Shown: positions 52,152 through 61,870 of the stretch, in pieces
How the letters are laid out: every line of letters begins with the position of its first letter
Numbering within the stretch: the first letter of the stretch is position 1
NCBI RefSeq assembly: GCF_029080175.1
Contig: NZ_JARFJC010000038.1
Reading direction: 5' to 3' (one strand)
Length of the DNA stretch: 64,000 nucleotides
Source of the DNA: Luteipulveratus flavus
GTDB taxonomy: Bacteria > Actinomycetota > Actinomycetes > Actinomycetales > Dermatophilaceae
Made by a program: the position numbers and the translations under genes
Notes under the pieces: model-generated
Told to the model about the DNA's origin: nothing
The model's input: the letters and a program-made list of their open reading frames with translations, nothing else
The model's database searches: none

Positions 52152-52823
52152 ATGGCTGCCATCACCCGCCTGTCCCACCACCCCGCCGCCGTCGTCGATC
52201 GCGCCGCTCGCGCCGGGCTGTGGCTGCTCCTGGCGTACGCGCTGCTGCTCGCGCTCGGCACCCTCACCCACCAGCCCGACTACGCCGCTGACTTCGACGG
52301 CTACGCCCGCTACGTGACCACCGGCGGCTTCCTCGCCGGTCACCTGCTGGCCAGCATCGGCGGCGCCGGCCTCGGAGTGCTGGGCGCGACGGCGGCGTGC
52401 GCCTACCTCGTCCGCGGCCCGGCACCGCGCCTCGCCCTCGCCGGGCTGACGGGCACGGTGATGGGCAACGTGGTGACCGCGTCGGTGTTCGGCGCGGCGG
52501 CGTTCGCCCAGCCGGCGATCGGCCGGGCCTACCTCGACGGCGCCGCGGGGGTCGTCCCTCTCAACGACGACGTCTACGGCACGCCGCTGGTGCTGACGGC
52601 GGTCGTCGGTCTGCTGCTGCTGGCCGCCGGCGCGGTACTGCTGGGGATGTCGTTGCGCCGCAGCGGGCTGCGTGGGCCGGGCCTGGCCTACGCGGTGCTG
52701 CTGCCGCTGTTCGCGGTGGCCGGGTTCACCGTCGAGGTGGCGCAGCCGGTCGCCGCGGTCGGCCTGGCCGTCGCCGCGGTGCTCATCGCGCGCCGGCTGC
52801 CCGCGGCCGTGACCGGCGAGTGA
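52152..52823 (+). CDS. Multi-pass membrane protein of unknown function
   Basis: This 223-residue protein has about six hydrophobic helices (LWLLLAYALLLALGTL, then VTTGGFLAGHLLASIGGAGLGVLG, LALAGLTGTVMGNVVTASVFG, TPLVLTAVVGLLLLAAGAVLLG, GLAYAVLLPLFAVAGFTVE and PVAAVGLAVAAVLIARRL). Its loops are short and not strongly charged, so orientation is unclear. A TGGAG site lies 6 nt before ATG 52152. It is the likely target of the divergent TetR repressor. A transporter or sensor role is possible; the family was not identified. Confidence 0.7.
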   Translation: MAAITRLSHHPAAVVDRAARAGLWLLLAYALLLALGTLTHQPDYAADFDGYARYVTTGGFLAGHLLASIGGAGLGVLGATAACAYLVRGPAPRLALAGLTGTVMGNVVTASVFGAAAFAQPAIGRAYLDGAAGVVPLNDDVYGTPLVLTAVVGLLLLAAGAVLLGMSLRRSGLRGPGLAYAVLLPLFAVAGFTVEVAQPVAAVGLAVAAVLIARRLPAAVTGE

Positions 52824-52883
52824 CCGCGCCGGAGAACCCGGAGGCGCCGGGAGGCGCCCGGAGGTCCGACGCCGCCCGCCCGC

Positions 52884-53699
52884 TCAGAGGAAAGCGAGCA
52901 GCGCCTCGTTGAACCGGTCGGTGTGCGAGGCGTTCAGGCCGTGCGGTCCGCCGGCGATGACCGTCAGCTTGCTGCCCTCCACGGTTGCGGCCGTGCGCTT
53001 CCCGGACACCTCGAAGGGCACGATCGCGTCGGCGTCGCCGTGGATGACCAGCGTCGGGACGTCCACGGCCTCGAGGTCCCGGCGGAAATCGGTCCGGCTG
53101 AACTGGTCGATGCACGCGAGGGCGGCGTCCAGGTCGGCCTGGGCGGCCTGCGCGAGCGCGGTCTGCACGACCTCCTCTCCGACGGCGACCGTGCCGTCGG
53201 CCGTGAAGAAGGTGGTGAGGAAGTCCTGCAGGAAGCCTTCGCGGTCCTTCGCCAGGCCGTCCTTCATCCCGGTGACGTCGTCCTCGCCGAGGCCGCCGTC
53301 GGGGTTGTCGTCGGTCTTGAGCAGGTACGGCGGGACGGCCGCCGCGAAGACGACGCTGCGTAGGCGGTCGGTGCCGTACCGGCCGACGTAGCGAGCCACC
53401 TCGCCGCCGCCCATCGAGAACCCGACGAGGGTGACGTCGCGCAGGTCGAGTGCGGTCAGCAGCGCGTCCAGGTCCTGGGCGAATGTGTCGTAGTCGTACC
53501 CCGACCCGGGCTTGGCGGACTGCCCGAAGCCGCGACGGTCGTACGTGACGACCTGGAAGCCCGCGTCGACGAGCGGTCGGCGCTGGGGTTCCCAGGAGTC
53601 GCCGTTCAGCGGCCAGCCGTGGATGAGCACGACCGGGCGGCCCGCGCCGGCGGTCTCGTAGTGGATCTCGTTACCCGTCGCTCCGGTGATGGTCGTCAT
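52884..53699 (-). CDS. Alpha/beta hydrolase (chloroperoxidase-like)
   Basis: This 271-residue hydrolase resembles cofactor-free haloperoxidases/esterases. It has an oxyanion-hole segment LIHGWPLNGDSW, the nucleophile elbow GFSMGGGE (Ser), the acidic residue in IHGDADAIVPF (Asp) and the His in GGPHGLNASH, the full catalytic triad. GAGGAGAGG lies just before the ATG. The natural substrate is not evident. It lies downstream of the sigma-factor cluster on the same strand. Confidence 0.92.
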   Translation of the reverse strand: MTTITGATGNEIHYETAGAGRPVVLIHGWPLNGDSWEPQRRPLVDAGFQVVTYDRRGFGQSAKPGSGYDYDTFAQDLDALLTALDLRDVTLVGFSMGGGEVARYVGRYGTDRLRSVVFAAAVPPYLLKTDDNPDGGLGEDDVTGMKDGLAKDREGFLQDFLTTFFTADGTVAVGEEVVQTALAQAAQADLDAALACIDQFSRTDFRRDLEAVDVPTLVIHGDADAIVPFEVSGKRTAATVEGSKLTVIAGGPHGLNASHTDRFNEALLAFL

Positions 53700-53789
53700 C
53701 GAACCTCTCCTCAGGTGTCGTCCAGGTGGATCGTGCAGTGGTTCGTCGCGAACCCCGTGCCGGATGCGTACCCGGGAAATGCCCTTCCG

Positions 53790-55015
<1,226 letters not shown>

Positions 55016-55019
<4 letters not shown>

Positions 55020-55399
55020 ATCTCCGCGCCGGAGGCGAACATGACCGGTCGCAGCTCGATCGGACCGAACCGGCTGGAGGGGAACCGTCCCGCGATCTCC
55101 TCGGCCCGTTCCCACGACGCGCAGTCGAGCACCATGTACCCCGCCAGCTGCTCCTTGGCCTCGGCGAGCGGGCCGTCGACGACCGTCATCTCCTCGTCGA
55201 CGACCCGGACCGTACGGCTGCGGGCCGGGTCCGCGAGCGGCAGCCCGCTCACGTACTCGCCCGAGTCGTTCAGCTCGGCCAGCAGGTCGTCGAGCTCCTG
55301 CTGCCAGCGCGCGATGTCCTCCGGCGGCGACCCGTGCTGGGCGAACGTGGGGTGCGCCCACCGGCGCGGGTTGTCGTGGATCAGCATCAGGAAGCGCAT
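55016..55399 (-). CDS. YCII-related (DGPF) domain protein
   Basis: This 127-residue protein has the YCII/DGPF fold: MRFLMLIHDNPRRWAHP at the N-terminus, VVDEEMTVVDGPLAEAKEQLAGYMVLDC (the DGPFAE-type motif, here DGPLAE) and a C-terminal strand (IELRPVM). It is coupled to the downstream sigma factor gene by GTGA overlap, the typical gene order for this sigma group. The start at 55399 has AGGA about 9 nt upstream. Function unknown, probably regulatory. Confidence 0.9.
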
Positions 55400-55413
55400 C
55401 GCTGCCGATCCTG

Positions 55414-56193
55414 TCACTGCAGCTGCAGGACGGACAGGATGTTGCCGGCCGGGTCGGTGAACCACGCGATCGGCGGCCCCTCGTCGCCACGGGCGATGCC
55501 CCTCTCGTCCTGGCCGAAGCCGTCGTAGCGGATCACCTCGACGCCGGCCTCGGTCAGGCTGTCGACGGCGTCGTCGATGTCGTCGACCGGGACGTTGAGG
55601 ATGGTGTGCTGCGCCGGCACGTGCCCCGGCTTCGGGTAGACGAGCACGCTCTCGGCGGGGCTCAGCCAGATGGCGAGCATGCCGTTCTGGTCACTGACGT
55701 CCAGGCCGAGCGTGTCCCGGTAGAACGCCTGCGCGGCGGGGATGTCGTCCACCGCGAACCCGACGAACGGGTGCGTCGGCGTGAAGTCGCGACGCATCTC
55801 GGCGAGCATCTCCCGCTCCATCTCGGGCTTCATCTGGATGACCTGGACGTAGTTGCCGTCCGGGTCGGTGAACGTCGCGAACCAGCCCGGCTCGCGCTCC
55901 TCCAGGGGCACGACCCAGGTCGTGCCGGCCTTCTCGATGCGCTCGACGGCGGCCTTGGCGTCCGGGACGTCGAGGTTCAGGATGACCCGGCCGGGCTCGG
56001 CGGACGCCTCGGCGACGTCGTCCCGCGGGTCGGCCATGACGCCGGTCGGCCCGAGCTCGACGAACCCCCACCGGTCGGCCTCGACGCCGAACGCCTCGGC
56101 GTACCAGGCGCGCAGCCGGTCGGGGTTCGTCGAGCCCAGCAGCAGGCTGTTCAGCCGGGGCGTGGTGTCGACGGTGCGGTGGCGGATGGTCAT
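55414..56193 (-). CDS. VOC superfamily protein with two glyoxalase-like domains
   Basis: This 259-residue protein has two vicinal-oxygen-chelate modules: LNSLLLGSTNPDRLRAWYAEAFG to ATFTDPDGNYVQVIQM in the first, and FVGFAVDDIPAAQAFYRDTLGLD to IAWFTDPAGNILSVLQL in the second. It is a putative glyoxalase/bleomycin-resistance-type protein. The ATG at 56193 has a strong AGGAGGAG site. It lies upstream of the YCII-sigma pair on the same strand (14-bp gap), so all three are likely one transcription unit. Confidence 0.9.
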   Translation of the reverse strand: MTIRHRTVDTTPRLNSLLLGSTNPDRLRAWYAEAFGVEADRWGFVELGPTGVMADPRDDVAEASAEPGRVILNLDVPDAKAAVERIEKAGTTWVVPLEEREPGWFATFTDPDGNYVQVIQMKPEMEREMLAEMRRDFTPTHPFVGFAVDDIPAAQAFYRDTLGLDVSDQNGMLAIWLSPAESVLVYPKPGHVPAQHTILNVPVDDIDDAVDSLTEAGVEVIRYDGFGQDERGIARGDEGPPIAWFTDPAGNILSVLQLQ

Positions 56194-56291
56194 GGCTCCT
56201 CCTGCGGCGGTGGTTCCTGCGATGACACGGGTACGTCGGAGCCGGCCGCGCGATCTCGACATCGGTGCGGCGGTCGGTCAGGGTGGGGCGG

Positions 56292-56660
56292 GTGAAGTAC
56301 ATGCTGCTGATCCGGAGCTCGGCGCAACGCTGGGCGCAGCTGACCGACGAGGAGCGCGGCGCCATCGGCGAGGGCACCATGGCCGTCGGCGAGCAGCTGC
56401 ACGCCGACGGCCGGTACGTCGACGGAGCCGGTCTCGCCGACCCCTCCCGGAGCCGGGTGGTCCGGCGGGGCGAGGACGACGAGCCGTACGTCACCGACGG
56501 ACCGCTCGCCGAGGCCAAGGAGCACCTCGCGGGCTTCATGGTCGTGGAGTGCGACTCCGAGGAGGACGCCCTGGCCGTCGCGGCCCGGCTGCCCGACGCG
56601 GCGTACGGCGGTGTCGACGTCCGCGAGTGCGCCCCGCCGCTTCGGCCCTCCGTGCCGTGA
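56292..56660 (+). CDS. YCII-related (DGPF) domain protein, second copy
   Basis: This 122-residue paralogue of the protein at 55016-55399 begins MKYMLLIRSSAQRWAQL and has the family motif YVTDGPLAEAKEHLAGFMVVEC. GTG at 56292 gives the standard N-terminus. It is divergent from the VOC gene, so both copies flank one divergent promoter region. The gene after it begins at GTG 56657 within its stop codon. Confidence 0.88.
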   Translation: MKYMLLIRSSAQRWAQLTDEERGAIGEGTMAVGEQLHADGRYVDGAGLADPSRSRVVRRGEDDEPYVTDGPLAEAKEHLAGFMVVECDSEEDALAVAARLPDAAYGGVDVRECAPPLRPSVP

Positions 56661-56974
56661 CGATTCGACCGGGTCGGGCCGAGCTGAGGCGTCCTGAGGT
56701 CGAGGGCGCTCGGCGTCAGGACGGTGCGGACCCGGCGGAATTCTGGGAGCACTACCTCTCCCCGTTCGCCAGTATCGCCACGGAGTTCATCTCGGTGCGC
56801 GAGGCGGGCGACGAGGCCGTGCTGGAGTGGCAGTCCACGGGCGAGCTCGCCACCGGCCGGCCCATCGAGTACGCCGGGGTCTCGCTGCTCACCTTCGACG
56901 ACCAGGACAAGATTGCCCGCTTCGCCACCTACTTCGACACGGCGGCGTTCGTCGCGCCGAGCGACATCACGTGA
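56657..56974 (+). CDS. SnoaL/NTF2-like domain protein, apparently N-terminally truncated
   Basis: This 105-residue product contains the C-terminal part of an NTF2/SnoaL fold: ASIATEFISVREAGDEAVLEWQSTGELATGRPIEYAGVSLLTFDDQDKIARFATYFDTAAF, with the expected beta-strand pattern. The first helix and the residues that usually shape the pocket mouth are missing; the first 26 residues (rich in Arg and Glu) do not resemble the family. It is coupled to the upstream YCII gene by GTGA overlap. It is either a degenerate fold or a remnant. No catalytic residues are evident. Confidence 0.55.
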   Translation: MTIRPGRAELRRPEVEGARRQDGADPAEFWEHYLSPFASIATEFISVREAGDEAVLEWQSTGELATGRPIEYAGVSLLTFDDQDKIARFATYFDTAAFVAPSDIT

Positions 56975-57086
56975 GTGATCGGGGGACGCGCTCAGCACGC
57001 TGACCCTCGCCGGCACGAACGACCCCGCACGTGCAGGGTCGTTCGCACCGAGGAGGGTCGTCTGCTCGTCCGGGTGGCCGGGACGG

Positions 57087-58658
57087 CTACGGCATCGCCA
57101 GGTGCGAACCCTCCCAGCGACGCCGCAGCCACCGGTCGTGGCTGGCGATCACCACGGTCGCCGGGGTGGCTCCGAGGGCATCCTCCAGGTCGTCGACCAG
57201 CGCCAGCAACAGGTGGTTCGTCGGCTCGTCGAGCAGCAGGAGATCCGGCCGTCGAGCGATCAGGACGGCCAGCGCGAGCCGCCGCTGCTGGCCCTGGCTG
57301 AGGTCGCCGACCGGGCGGTTCGCGTCCCGCGGGTGGATGAGCCCGAGGTCCGACAGCGGACGGGCCGGCGCGGCGTCCTCGTACACCTCCCGCGACGTAC
57401 CCCTCGGGTCAGGGAACGCGACGTCCTGCTCGAGCAGGCCGATGCGGCTCGCCTGGACGACGAGGTCGCCCTCGCCGGCGAGTCTCCCGGCCAGGACGGC
57501 GAGCAGCGTCGACTTGCCGCAACCGTTCGGACCGGTGACCAGCAGGTGCTCACCGGCGGCGACGTCCAGCCGCGCGAGCGCCATCCGTCCGGGCACCTGC
57601 AGCGACCGGGCGCGGATGCTCCCGGCGCGGTCCGCGGCGAACGAACCCGAGAACTCCAGAGGCGCAGGCGGTTTGGGGACCAGCTCGCGCTCGATGGCCG
57701 CGATGCGCTGCTCGGCGTCCCGGATGCGGCGACGGATCGTCGTCTGCACGTTCTGCCCCTTGAACCCGTAGATGAACTTGTCGTTGTCGCGCGGTGGGCG
57801 GTTGTGCGCGATGTCGAGGTTCGTCGTCCGCGTCCTCACCCGCAGTGCGTTGAGCTCGTCGCGCTGGGCGTCGAACGCCTCCTCCCACCGGCGCCGCGAG
57901 TCCCGCTTGTGGGTGAGGTAGGTCGTGTACGGGCCGGTGAACCGGCGGCCGCCCTCGCCGTCGGTGCCGAGGTGCGCCGGGTCGAGGTCGACGACCGCCG
58001 TGCAGACCCGGTCGAGGAAGACTCGGTCGTGGCTCGCGACCAGCACGACACCGGGCAGCGAGACCAGCTGCGACTCCAGGAAGTCCAGCGCGTCGTCGTC
58101 GAGGTGGTTGGTCGGCTCGTCCAGCACCAGGCACTCCGGCCGACGCGTCAGCAGCGCCGCCAGCGCGAGCCGGGTGCGCTGGCCGCCGGACAGCTCGCCG
58201 ACCGGGCGATCACGCTCGACCGCGGCGAGGCCGAGCCGACGTGCGGCCACCTCGGCCCGCCGGTCGGCGTCCCAGGCGTCGTGCAGCTGCGCCCAAGTGA
58301 GCAGCGCGTCGTACTCCTCGGCCGCACCCGCGGCGGTGAGGTCGACGGCGAGCTCCTCCATCCGCCGTACGGCGTCGTGCAGCGGGGCGAGCGCGTCGGT
58401 GAGGACCTCCCCGACGGTGGAGGACGTGTCGAGCCCGCTGTCCTGCGCGAGGTGGCCCAGGTCCGGCGGGGTGGTCACCTCACCGCCGTCGGCCCGCTCG
58501 AGGCCGGCCACGATGCGGATGAGGGTGGACTTACCGGCGCCGTTCTCGCCGATCAGCCCGACACGCTGGCCGGGGGAGACGACGAGGTCGATGCCGTCCA
58601 GGGCGAGACGGGTGTCGTAGGACTTGCTGAGGTCGCGGACGACGAGGGAGGTGGACAT
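57087..58658 (-). CDS. ABC-F family ATP-binding protein
   Basis: This 523-residue cytoplasmic protein has two ABC domains and no membrane segment. Domain 1 has Walker A GENGAGKST (37-45), LSGGQRTRLALA and LVLDEPTNHLD; domain 2 has GPNGCGKST, LSQGQQRRLALAVL and LLLDEPTNHL. They are joined by a charged helical linker (TTNLDIAHNRPPRDNDKF). ABC-F proteins bind the ribosome; many protect it from macrolide, lincosamide or pleuromutilin antibiotics, and this architecture is similar to that group. The ATG at 58658 has AGGAG 6 nt upstream. Resistance is an inference. Confidence 0.9.
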   Translation of the reverse strand: MSTSLVVRDLSKSYDTRLALDGIDLVVSPGQRVGLIGENGAGKSTLIRIVAGLERADGGEVTTPPDLGHLAQDSGLDTSSTVGEVLTDALAPLHDAVRRMEELAVDLTAAGAAEEYDALLTWAQLHDAWDADRRAEVAARRLGLAAVERDRPVGELSGGQRTRLALAALLTRRPECLVLDEPTNHLDDDALDFLESQLVSLPGVVLVASHDRVFLDRVCTAVVDLDPAHLGTDGEGGRRFTGPYTTYLTHKRDSRRRWEEAFDAQRDELNALRVRTRTTNLDIAHNRPPRDNDKFIYGFKGQNVQTTIRRRIRDAEQRIAAIERELVPKPPAPLEFSGSFAADRAGSIRARSLQVPGRMALARLDVAAGEHLLVTGPNGCGKSTLLAVLAGRLAGEGDLVVQASRIGLLEQDVAFPDPRGTSREVYEDAAPARPLSDLGLIHPRDANRPVGDLSQGQQRRLALAVLIARRPDLLLLDEPTNHLLLALVDDLEDALGATPATVVIASHDRWLRRRWEGSHLAMP

Positions 58659-58757
58659 GAAGGACTCCTGCGGCACGGCACCGGACGTCGTACGCCGGTC
58701 GGCCAGGTGGTGAGGGCGCTCGCCGGGCGTCGGCCGCGGACGCGAGCAGGTGAGGAG

Positions 58758-58790
58758 TCAGTGCTTCATGGTGATGGCGACCGTACGGTC
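58758..58790 (-). other. Possible leader region of the ABC-F gene
   Basis: Within the 300-bp gap upstream of the ABC-F gene are a perfect palindrome GACCGTACGGTC (58779-58790) and a four-codon reading frame (ATGAAGCACTGA, 58769-58758) on the coding strand. Leader-peptide control is common for ABC-F genes, but there is no ribosome-stalling motif, so this is speculative. The gap also holds the 58-bp element at 58850-58907 and otherwise nothing recognised. Confidence 0.25.
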
Positions 58791-58849
58791 TTGCCCCGAG
58801 ACCACGCAACCGCATATGCGCCGAGCCCGGCCAGCAGACCCGGCCAGAC

Positions 58850-58907
58850 AACTGAGTCACCCGAGTCTGACCGACGTGCATGTGGGTCGGATTCGAGTGA
58901 CTCAGTT
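58850..58907. repeat. 58-bp ACTGAGTCA palindromic element, copy 2
   Basis: AACTGAGTCA and TGACTCAGTT form the outer stem, TCTGACC/GGTCGGA the inner stem (one wobble pair). Length, ends and the ATTCGAG segment match the copy at 35648-35705. Confidence 0.85.
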
Positions 58908-58958
58908 ATCTCCCTGCGCCGCGCGAGGCGGGCCCGGCGGTCGGGCCTGTTCAGCAGG

Positions 58959-60209
58959 TCAGGCGGTCAGGGGCAGGCGGCGGACACCGCGGATGACCCG
59001 CGAGGTCCGCATGGGGACCCGGCCCGCCAGGCGCAGGCCGGGCATCCGCTCGGCCAGGACCCGCAGCGCGACCTCGGCCTCGAGCCGGGCCAGCGGGGCG
59101 CCGACGCAGTAGTGGACACCGGCGGAGAAGGCGAGGTGGTCCGACCCGTCGGTGCGGGTGATGTCGAACTCGTCGGGCCGCGCGAACGCCTCGGGGTCGC
59201 GGTTCGCGCCACCGATCACCGTGATCAGCCACTCACCACTCCGGAACGGGTGCCCACCGATCTCGTTGTCCTGCAATGCAACTCGTGAGGTGAACTGAAC
59301 CGGCGGGTCGTACCGCAGCGTCTCCTCGACGACCCGCGGCGCCAGCGACGGGTCGTCGGCCAGCATCCGCCACTGCTCGGGGTGGCGCATCAGCTGGTGG
59401 ACGGCGTTGCCGATCAGGTTGACGGTCGTCTCGAAGCCGGCGACCAGTAGCAGCTGGCACAGCGGCAGCATCTCCTCGGGCCGGATGCCACTGCCCTTCT
59501 CGCCGGCGAGCATGGTCAGGAGATCGTCGCGCGGGTCGGCCTCGCGCTCGGCCAGCAGCCGGGTGAACATCTGTTCCAGCGCCTGCTTCGCCCCGAACGC
59601 CTGATGGGCGTGCCGCATCGAGCCGATGCCGTCCAGCGCCTTGCCCAGGGCGGTGCCGTACCTCATGAAGGTGTCGCTGTCGGCGTCCGGGATGCCGAGC
59701 AGCTCGCTGATGACCATGATCGGCAGCGGCGCGGCGAGCGTCCGCTGCAGGTCGAACCGCCCCTGCCGCGCGGCGGAGTCGAGGTAGGTGTGCACCTGCT
59801 TCTCGATGCTCGGCTCGTACGACGCCATCCGGCGCGGCGTGAAGGCCGGCGCGGCGACCCGGCGCAGCCGGGTGTGGTCGGGCGGGTTCAGCTCCAGCAG
59901 CGACAGGTCGAACTCGCCCGAGGACCGGCCCGGCTGCTCGCGGGCGCTCGTCCCCCACTCGCGACTGCGCAGCACGTCCTTGCACACCGCGTGCGTGGCG
60001 CTGGCGAAGGTGCCGGGGAACCGGCCGGGTGAGACGGGTCCGCGAGCGCGGACGGTCTCGTACAGCGGGTACGGGTCGCGGTGCCACGGGCGCAGCCCGA
60101 CGCGCGCGAGCGGGTCACGCTGGATGCGCCCGGCGTACTGGGTCTGCAGCTTGGCCCGGTACAGCTCGGTGGCGAACGTCCGCGCCAGTCGCAGCTCGGC
60201 GAGGTCCAT
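58959..60209 (-). CDS. Cytochrome P450, no. 2
   Basis: This 416-residue P450 has AGFET (257-261), ExxR in EETLR (E296, R299) and the haem loop FSAGVHYCVGAPLARLE with the thiolate Cys at 368. The start at ATG 60209 has a strong AGGAG site. A perfect operator (60222-60247), matching that of P450 no. 1 at 11062-11083, lies directly upstream. The substrate is unknown. Its redox partner is not encoded in this window. Confidence 0.94.
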   Translation of the reverse strand: MDLAELRLARTFATELYRAKLQTQYAGRIQRDPLARVGLRPWHRDPYPLYETVRARGPVSPGRFPGTFASATHAVCKDVLRSREWGTSAREQPGRSSGEFDLSLLELNPPDHTRLRRVAAPAFTPRRMASYEPSIEKQVHTYLDSAARQGRFDLQRTLAAPLPIMVISELLGIPDADSDTFMRYGTALGKALDGIGSMRHAHQAFGAKQALEQMFTRLLAEREADPRDDLLTMLAGEKGSGIRPEEMLPLCQLLLVAGFETTVNLIGNAVHQLMRHPEQWRMLADDPSLAPRVVEETLRYDPPVQFTSRVALQDNEIGGHPFRSGEWLITVIGGANRDPEAFARPDEFDITRTDGSDHLAFSAGVHYCVGAPLARLEAEVALRVLAERMPGLRLAGRVPMRTSRVIRGVRRLPLTA

Positions 60210-60221
60210 GGCCGCTCCTGT

Positions 60222-60247
60222 CTGGTCACTACTTCCGTAGTGACCAG
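60222..60247. promoter_or_regulatory. P450 operator, copy 2 (perfect)
   Basis: CTGGTCACTAC-N4-GTAGTGACCAG is a perfect 11-4-11 inverted repeat, starting 13 bp upstream of the P450 no. 2 start codon. A degenerate copy precedes P450 no. 1. No regulator gene is adjacent to either P450. Confidence 0.75.
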
Positions 60248-60278
60248 CATCACACAGGTCGGCGCCCGACGGGGCCGG

Positions 60279-60764
60279 TCAGAGCGGCAGCTTCATGCCC
60301 TCGTGGCTGGCGACGAAGCCGAGCCGCTCGTAGAACGTCTTGGCCTGCGGCCTGCTCTTGTCGGTGGTGAGCTGGACGAGGGCGGCCCCGCGCTCGCGGG
60401 CGTACTCGATCGCCCACTCGAAGGCCGCCGAGCCGAGGCCCGACCCGCGCTGCGAGGCCGCGACGCGCACGCCCTCGATCTGGGCGCGCAGGGCGCCGCC
60501 GCGGGACAGGCCGGGAATGAAGGTGAGCTGCAGGGTGCCGACGACGGTCTCGTCGGCGAGCACGACGGCGAGCAGCTGGTTCGGGTCGGCAGCGATGGCC
60601 TCGAACGCCGCCGCGTACGCGGGGTCGTCGGCCGGGCGCTCGCGGGCGCTGCCGAGGTGGTCGTCGGTGAGCAGGTCGACGATCGCGGGGAGCTGGGACA
60701 CCTCGGCGCGCACGACCTGCTGTCCGTCCCGCAGCTCTCCCACGACCTCGCTCATGGCGGTCAT
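60279..60764 (-). CDS. GNAT family N-acetyltransferase
   Basis: This 161-residue acetyltransferase has motif A VRVAASQRGSGLGSAAFEWAIEYA (Q-x-x-G-x-G/A loop binding acetyl-CoA), preceded by VVGTLQLTFIPGLSRGG, and motif B TTDKSRPQAKTFYERLGFVASHEGMKL. The substrate is not evident. ATG 60764 overlaps the LacI stop (ATGA), indicating cotranslation; ATG 60755 is an alternative. Confidence 0.87.
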   Translation of the reverse strand: MTAMSEVVGELRDGQQVVRAEVSQLPAIVDLLTDDHLGSARERPADDPAYAAAFEAIAADPNQLLAVVLADETVVGTLQLTFIPGLSRGGALRAQIEGVRVAASQRGSGLGSAAFEWAIEYARERGAALVQLTTDKSRPQAKTFYERLGFVASHEGMKLPL

Positions 60765-61861
60765 CCTGGCGGACCCGGTGTCGGGGGCGCCGGTCGGGGT
60801 CGGGCAGCGGTGGTGTCGCCCAGCCGCAGCGGCGCGTCCAGCTCGACGTCCTCCACCGACTCGCCCGCGAGCAGGTGGCGCAACGCCTCGCCGACGAGCC
60901 GGCCCTTCTCGGCGGGCCGCTGGTCGACCGTGGTGAGCCGGCGTCCGAGCCACGGCAGCTCGACGCCGTCGAAACCGGACACCGACACGTCCTCGGGGAC
61001 GCGCAGCCCACGCGCCTCGGCGGCCCTGATCGCTCCCACCGCGAGGAGGTCGCTCTGCGCCAGGATCGCGGTCGGGCGCGGATCGAGCCCGAGCAGCAGG
61101 TCGGCGGCCGCGCGGCCTGCCTCGATGTCCGCCTCGGCGGCACTGACCATCGGGACGTCGCCGAACACGTCCCGGACGCCCTCGGCGCGCTCGCGCGTGA
61201 TCGGCAGGGTCGCCTCCGCGACCTCGGCCCTCGTGACGAGGCGCGTGACCTGGTCGGGCTGCAGCGGCATGAGCACGTGCCCGACGTGCCGGTGGCCGAG
61301 CTCGTGGACGTGCCGCGCGAGGGATGCGGTCGCCCTCCGGTCGTCGACCCGGACCTGGACGATGTGCGGGTCGACCGGCGATCCGGTGCCCACCATGGGG
61401 ATGCCGCGACCGACGAGCTCGGGGACGAGCGGGTGCGCCTCCTCGCTCGAGAGCAGGAAGACGACCGCATCCACCGCGAGGTTCGACCCCGGCGGTGGCT
61501 CGCTGCCAGGGGCCGACTCCGGCATGAGCAGCAGGCCGGTCCCGAGGTCGCCCAGCGTCTCGGCGAGACCGTCGAACATCGTCACGGCGTACGGGTCACG
61601 GAACGCGTGCAGCAGCCTGGACGGGACGACGGCGCCGATGACACCGGAGCGGCCCTGGCGCAACGAGGAGGCGATGGGGTCCGGGCCGTGGTAGCCCAGC
61701 GCGGTGGCGGCCTCACGGACCTTCTCCGCGGTGGCGGGGGCCACCGGCTTCTTCCCGCTGTAGACGAGCGAAGCGGTCGAGATGGCCACGCCGGCACGCA
61801 GTGCGACGTCCCGCAGCGTCGCCCGGGGCGTCCGGGCCGCGGGATCCTGGTCGGCCGGCAC
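60761..61861 (-). CDS. LacI family transcriptional regulator
   Basis: This 366-residue regulator has the LacI HTH (ATLRDVALRAGVAISTASLVYSGKKPVAPATAEKVREAATALGY, about 14-58) with the hinge helix, then a periplasmic-binding-like effector domain ending QRPAEKGRLVGEALRHLLAGE. The effector is probably a sugar or nucleoside-like molecule. The start is GTG 61861 without a clear ribosome site. It is the middle gene of a USP-LacI-GNAT unit and likely binds the palindrome at 62480-62493, controlling this unit and the divergent MFS gene. Confidence 0.93.
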   Translation of the reverse strand: MPADQDPAARTPRATLRDVALRAGVAISTASLVYSGKKPVAPATAEKVREAATALGYHGPDPIASSLRQGRSGVIGAVVPSRLLHAFRDPYAVTMFDGLAETLGDLGTGLLLMPESAPGSEPPPGSNLAVDAVVFLLSSEEAHPLVPELVGRGIPMVGTGSPVDPHIVQVRVDDRRATASLARHVHELGHRHVGHVLMPLQPDQVTRLVTRAEVAEATLPITRERAEGVRDVFGDVPMVSAAEADIEAGRAAADLLLGLDPRPTAILAQSDLLAVGAIRAAEARGLRVPEDVSVSGFDGVELPWLGRRLTTVDQRPAEKGRLVGEALRHLLAGESVEDVELDAPLRLGDTTAARPRPAPPTPGPPG

Positions 61862-61870
61862 CGCGCCAGA

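Noticed and set aside
58758..58769. Four-codon leader peptide (MKH) before the ABC-F gene as an attenuator
   Set aside because: No stalling motif or paired terminator could be defined; kept only as a speculative note.
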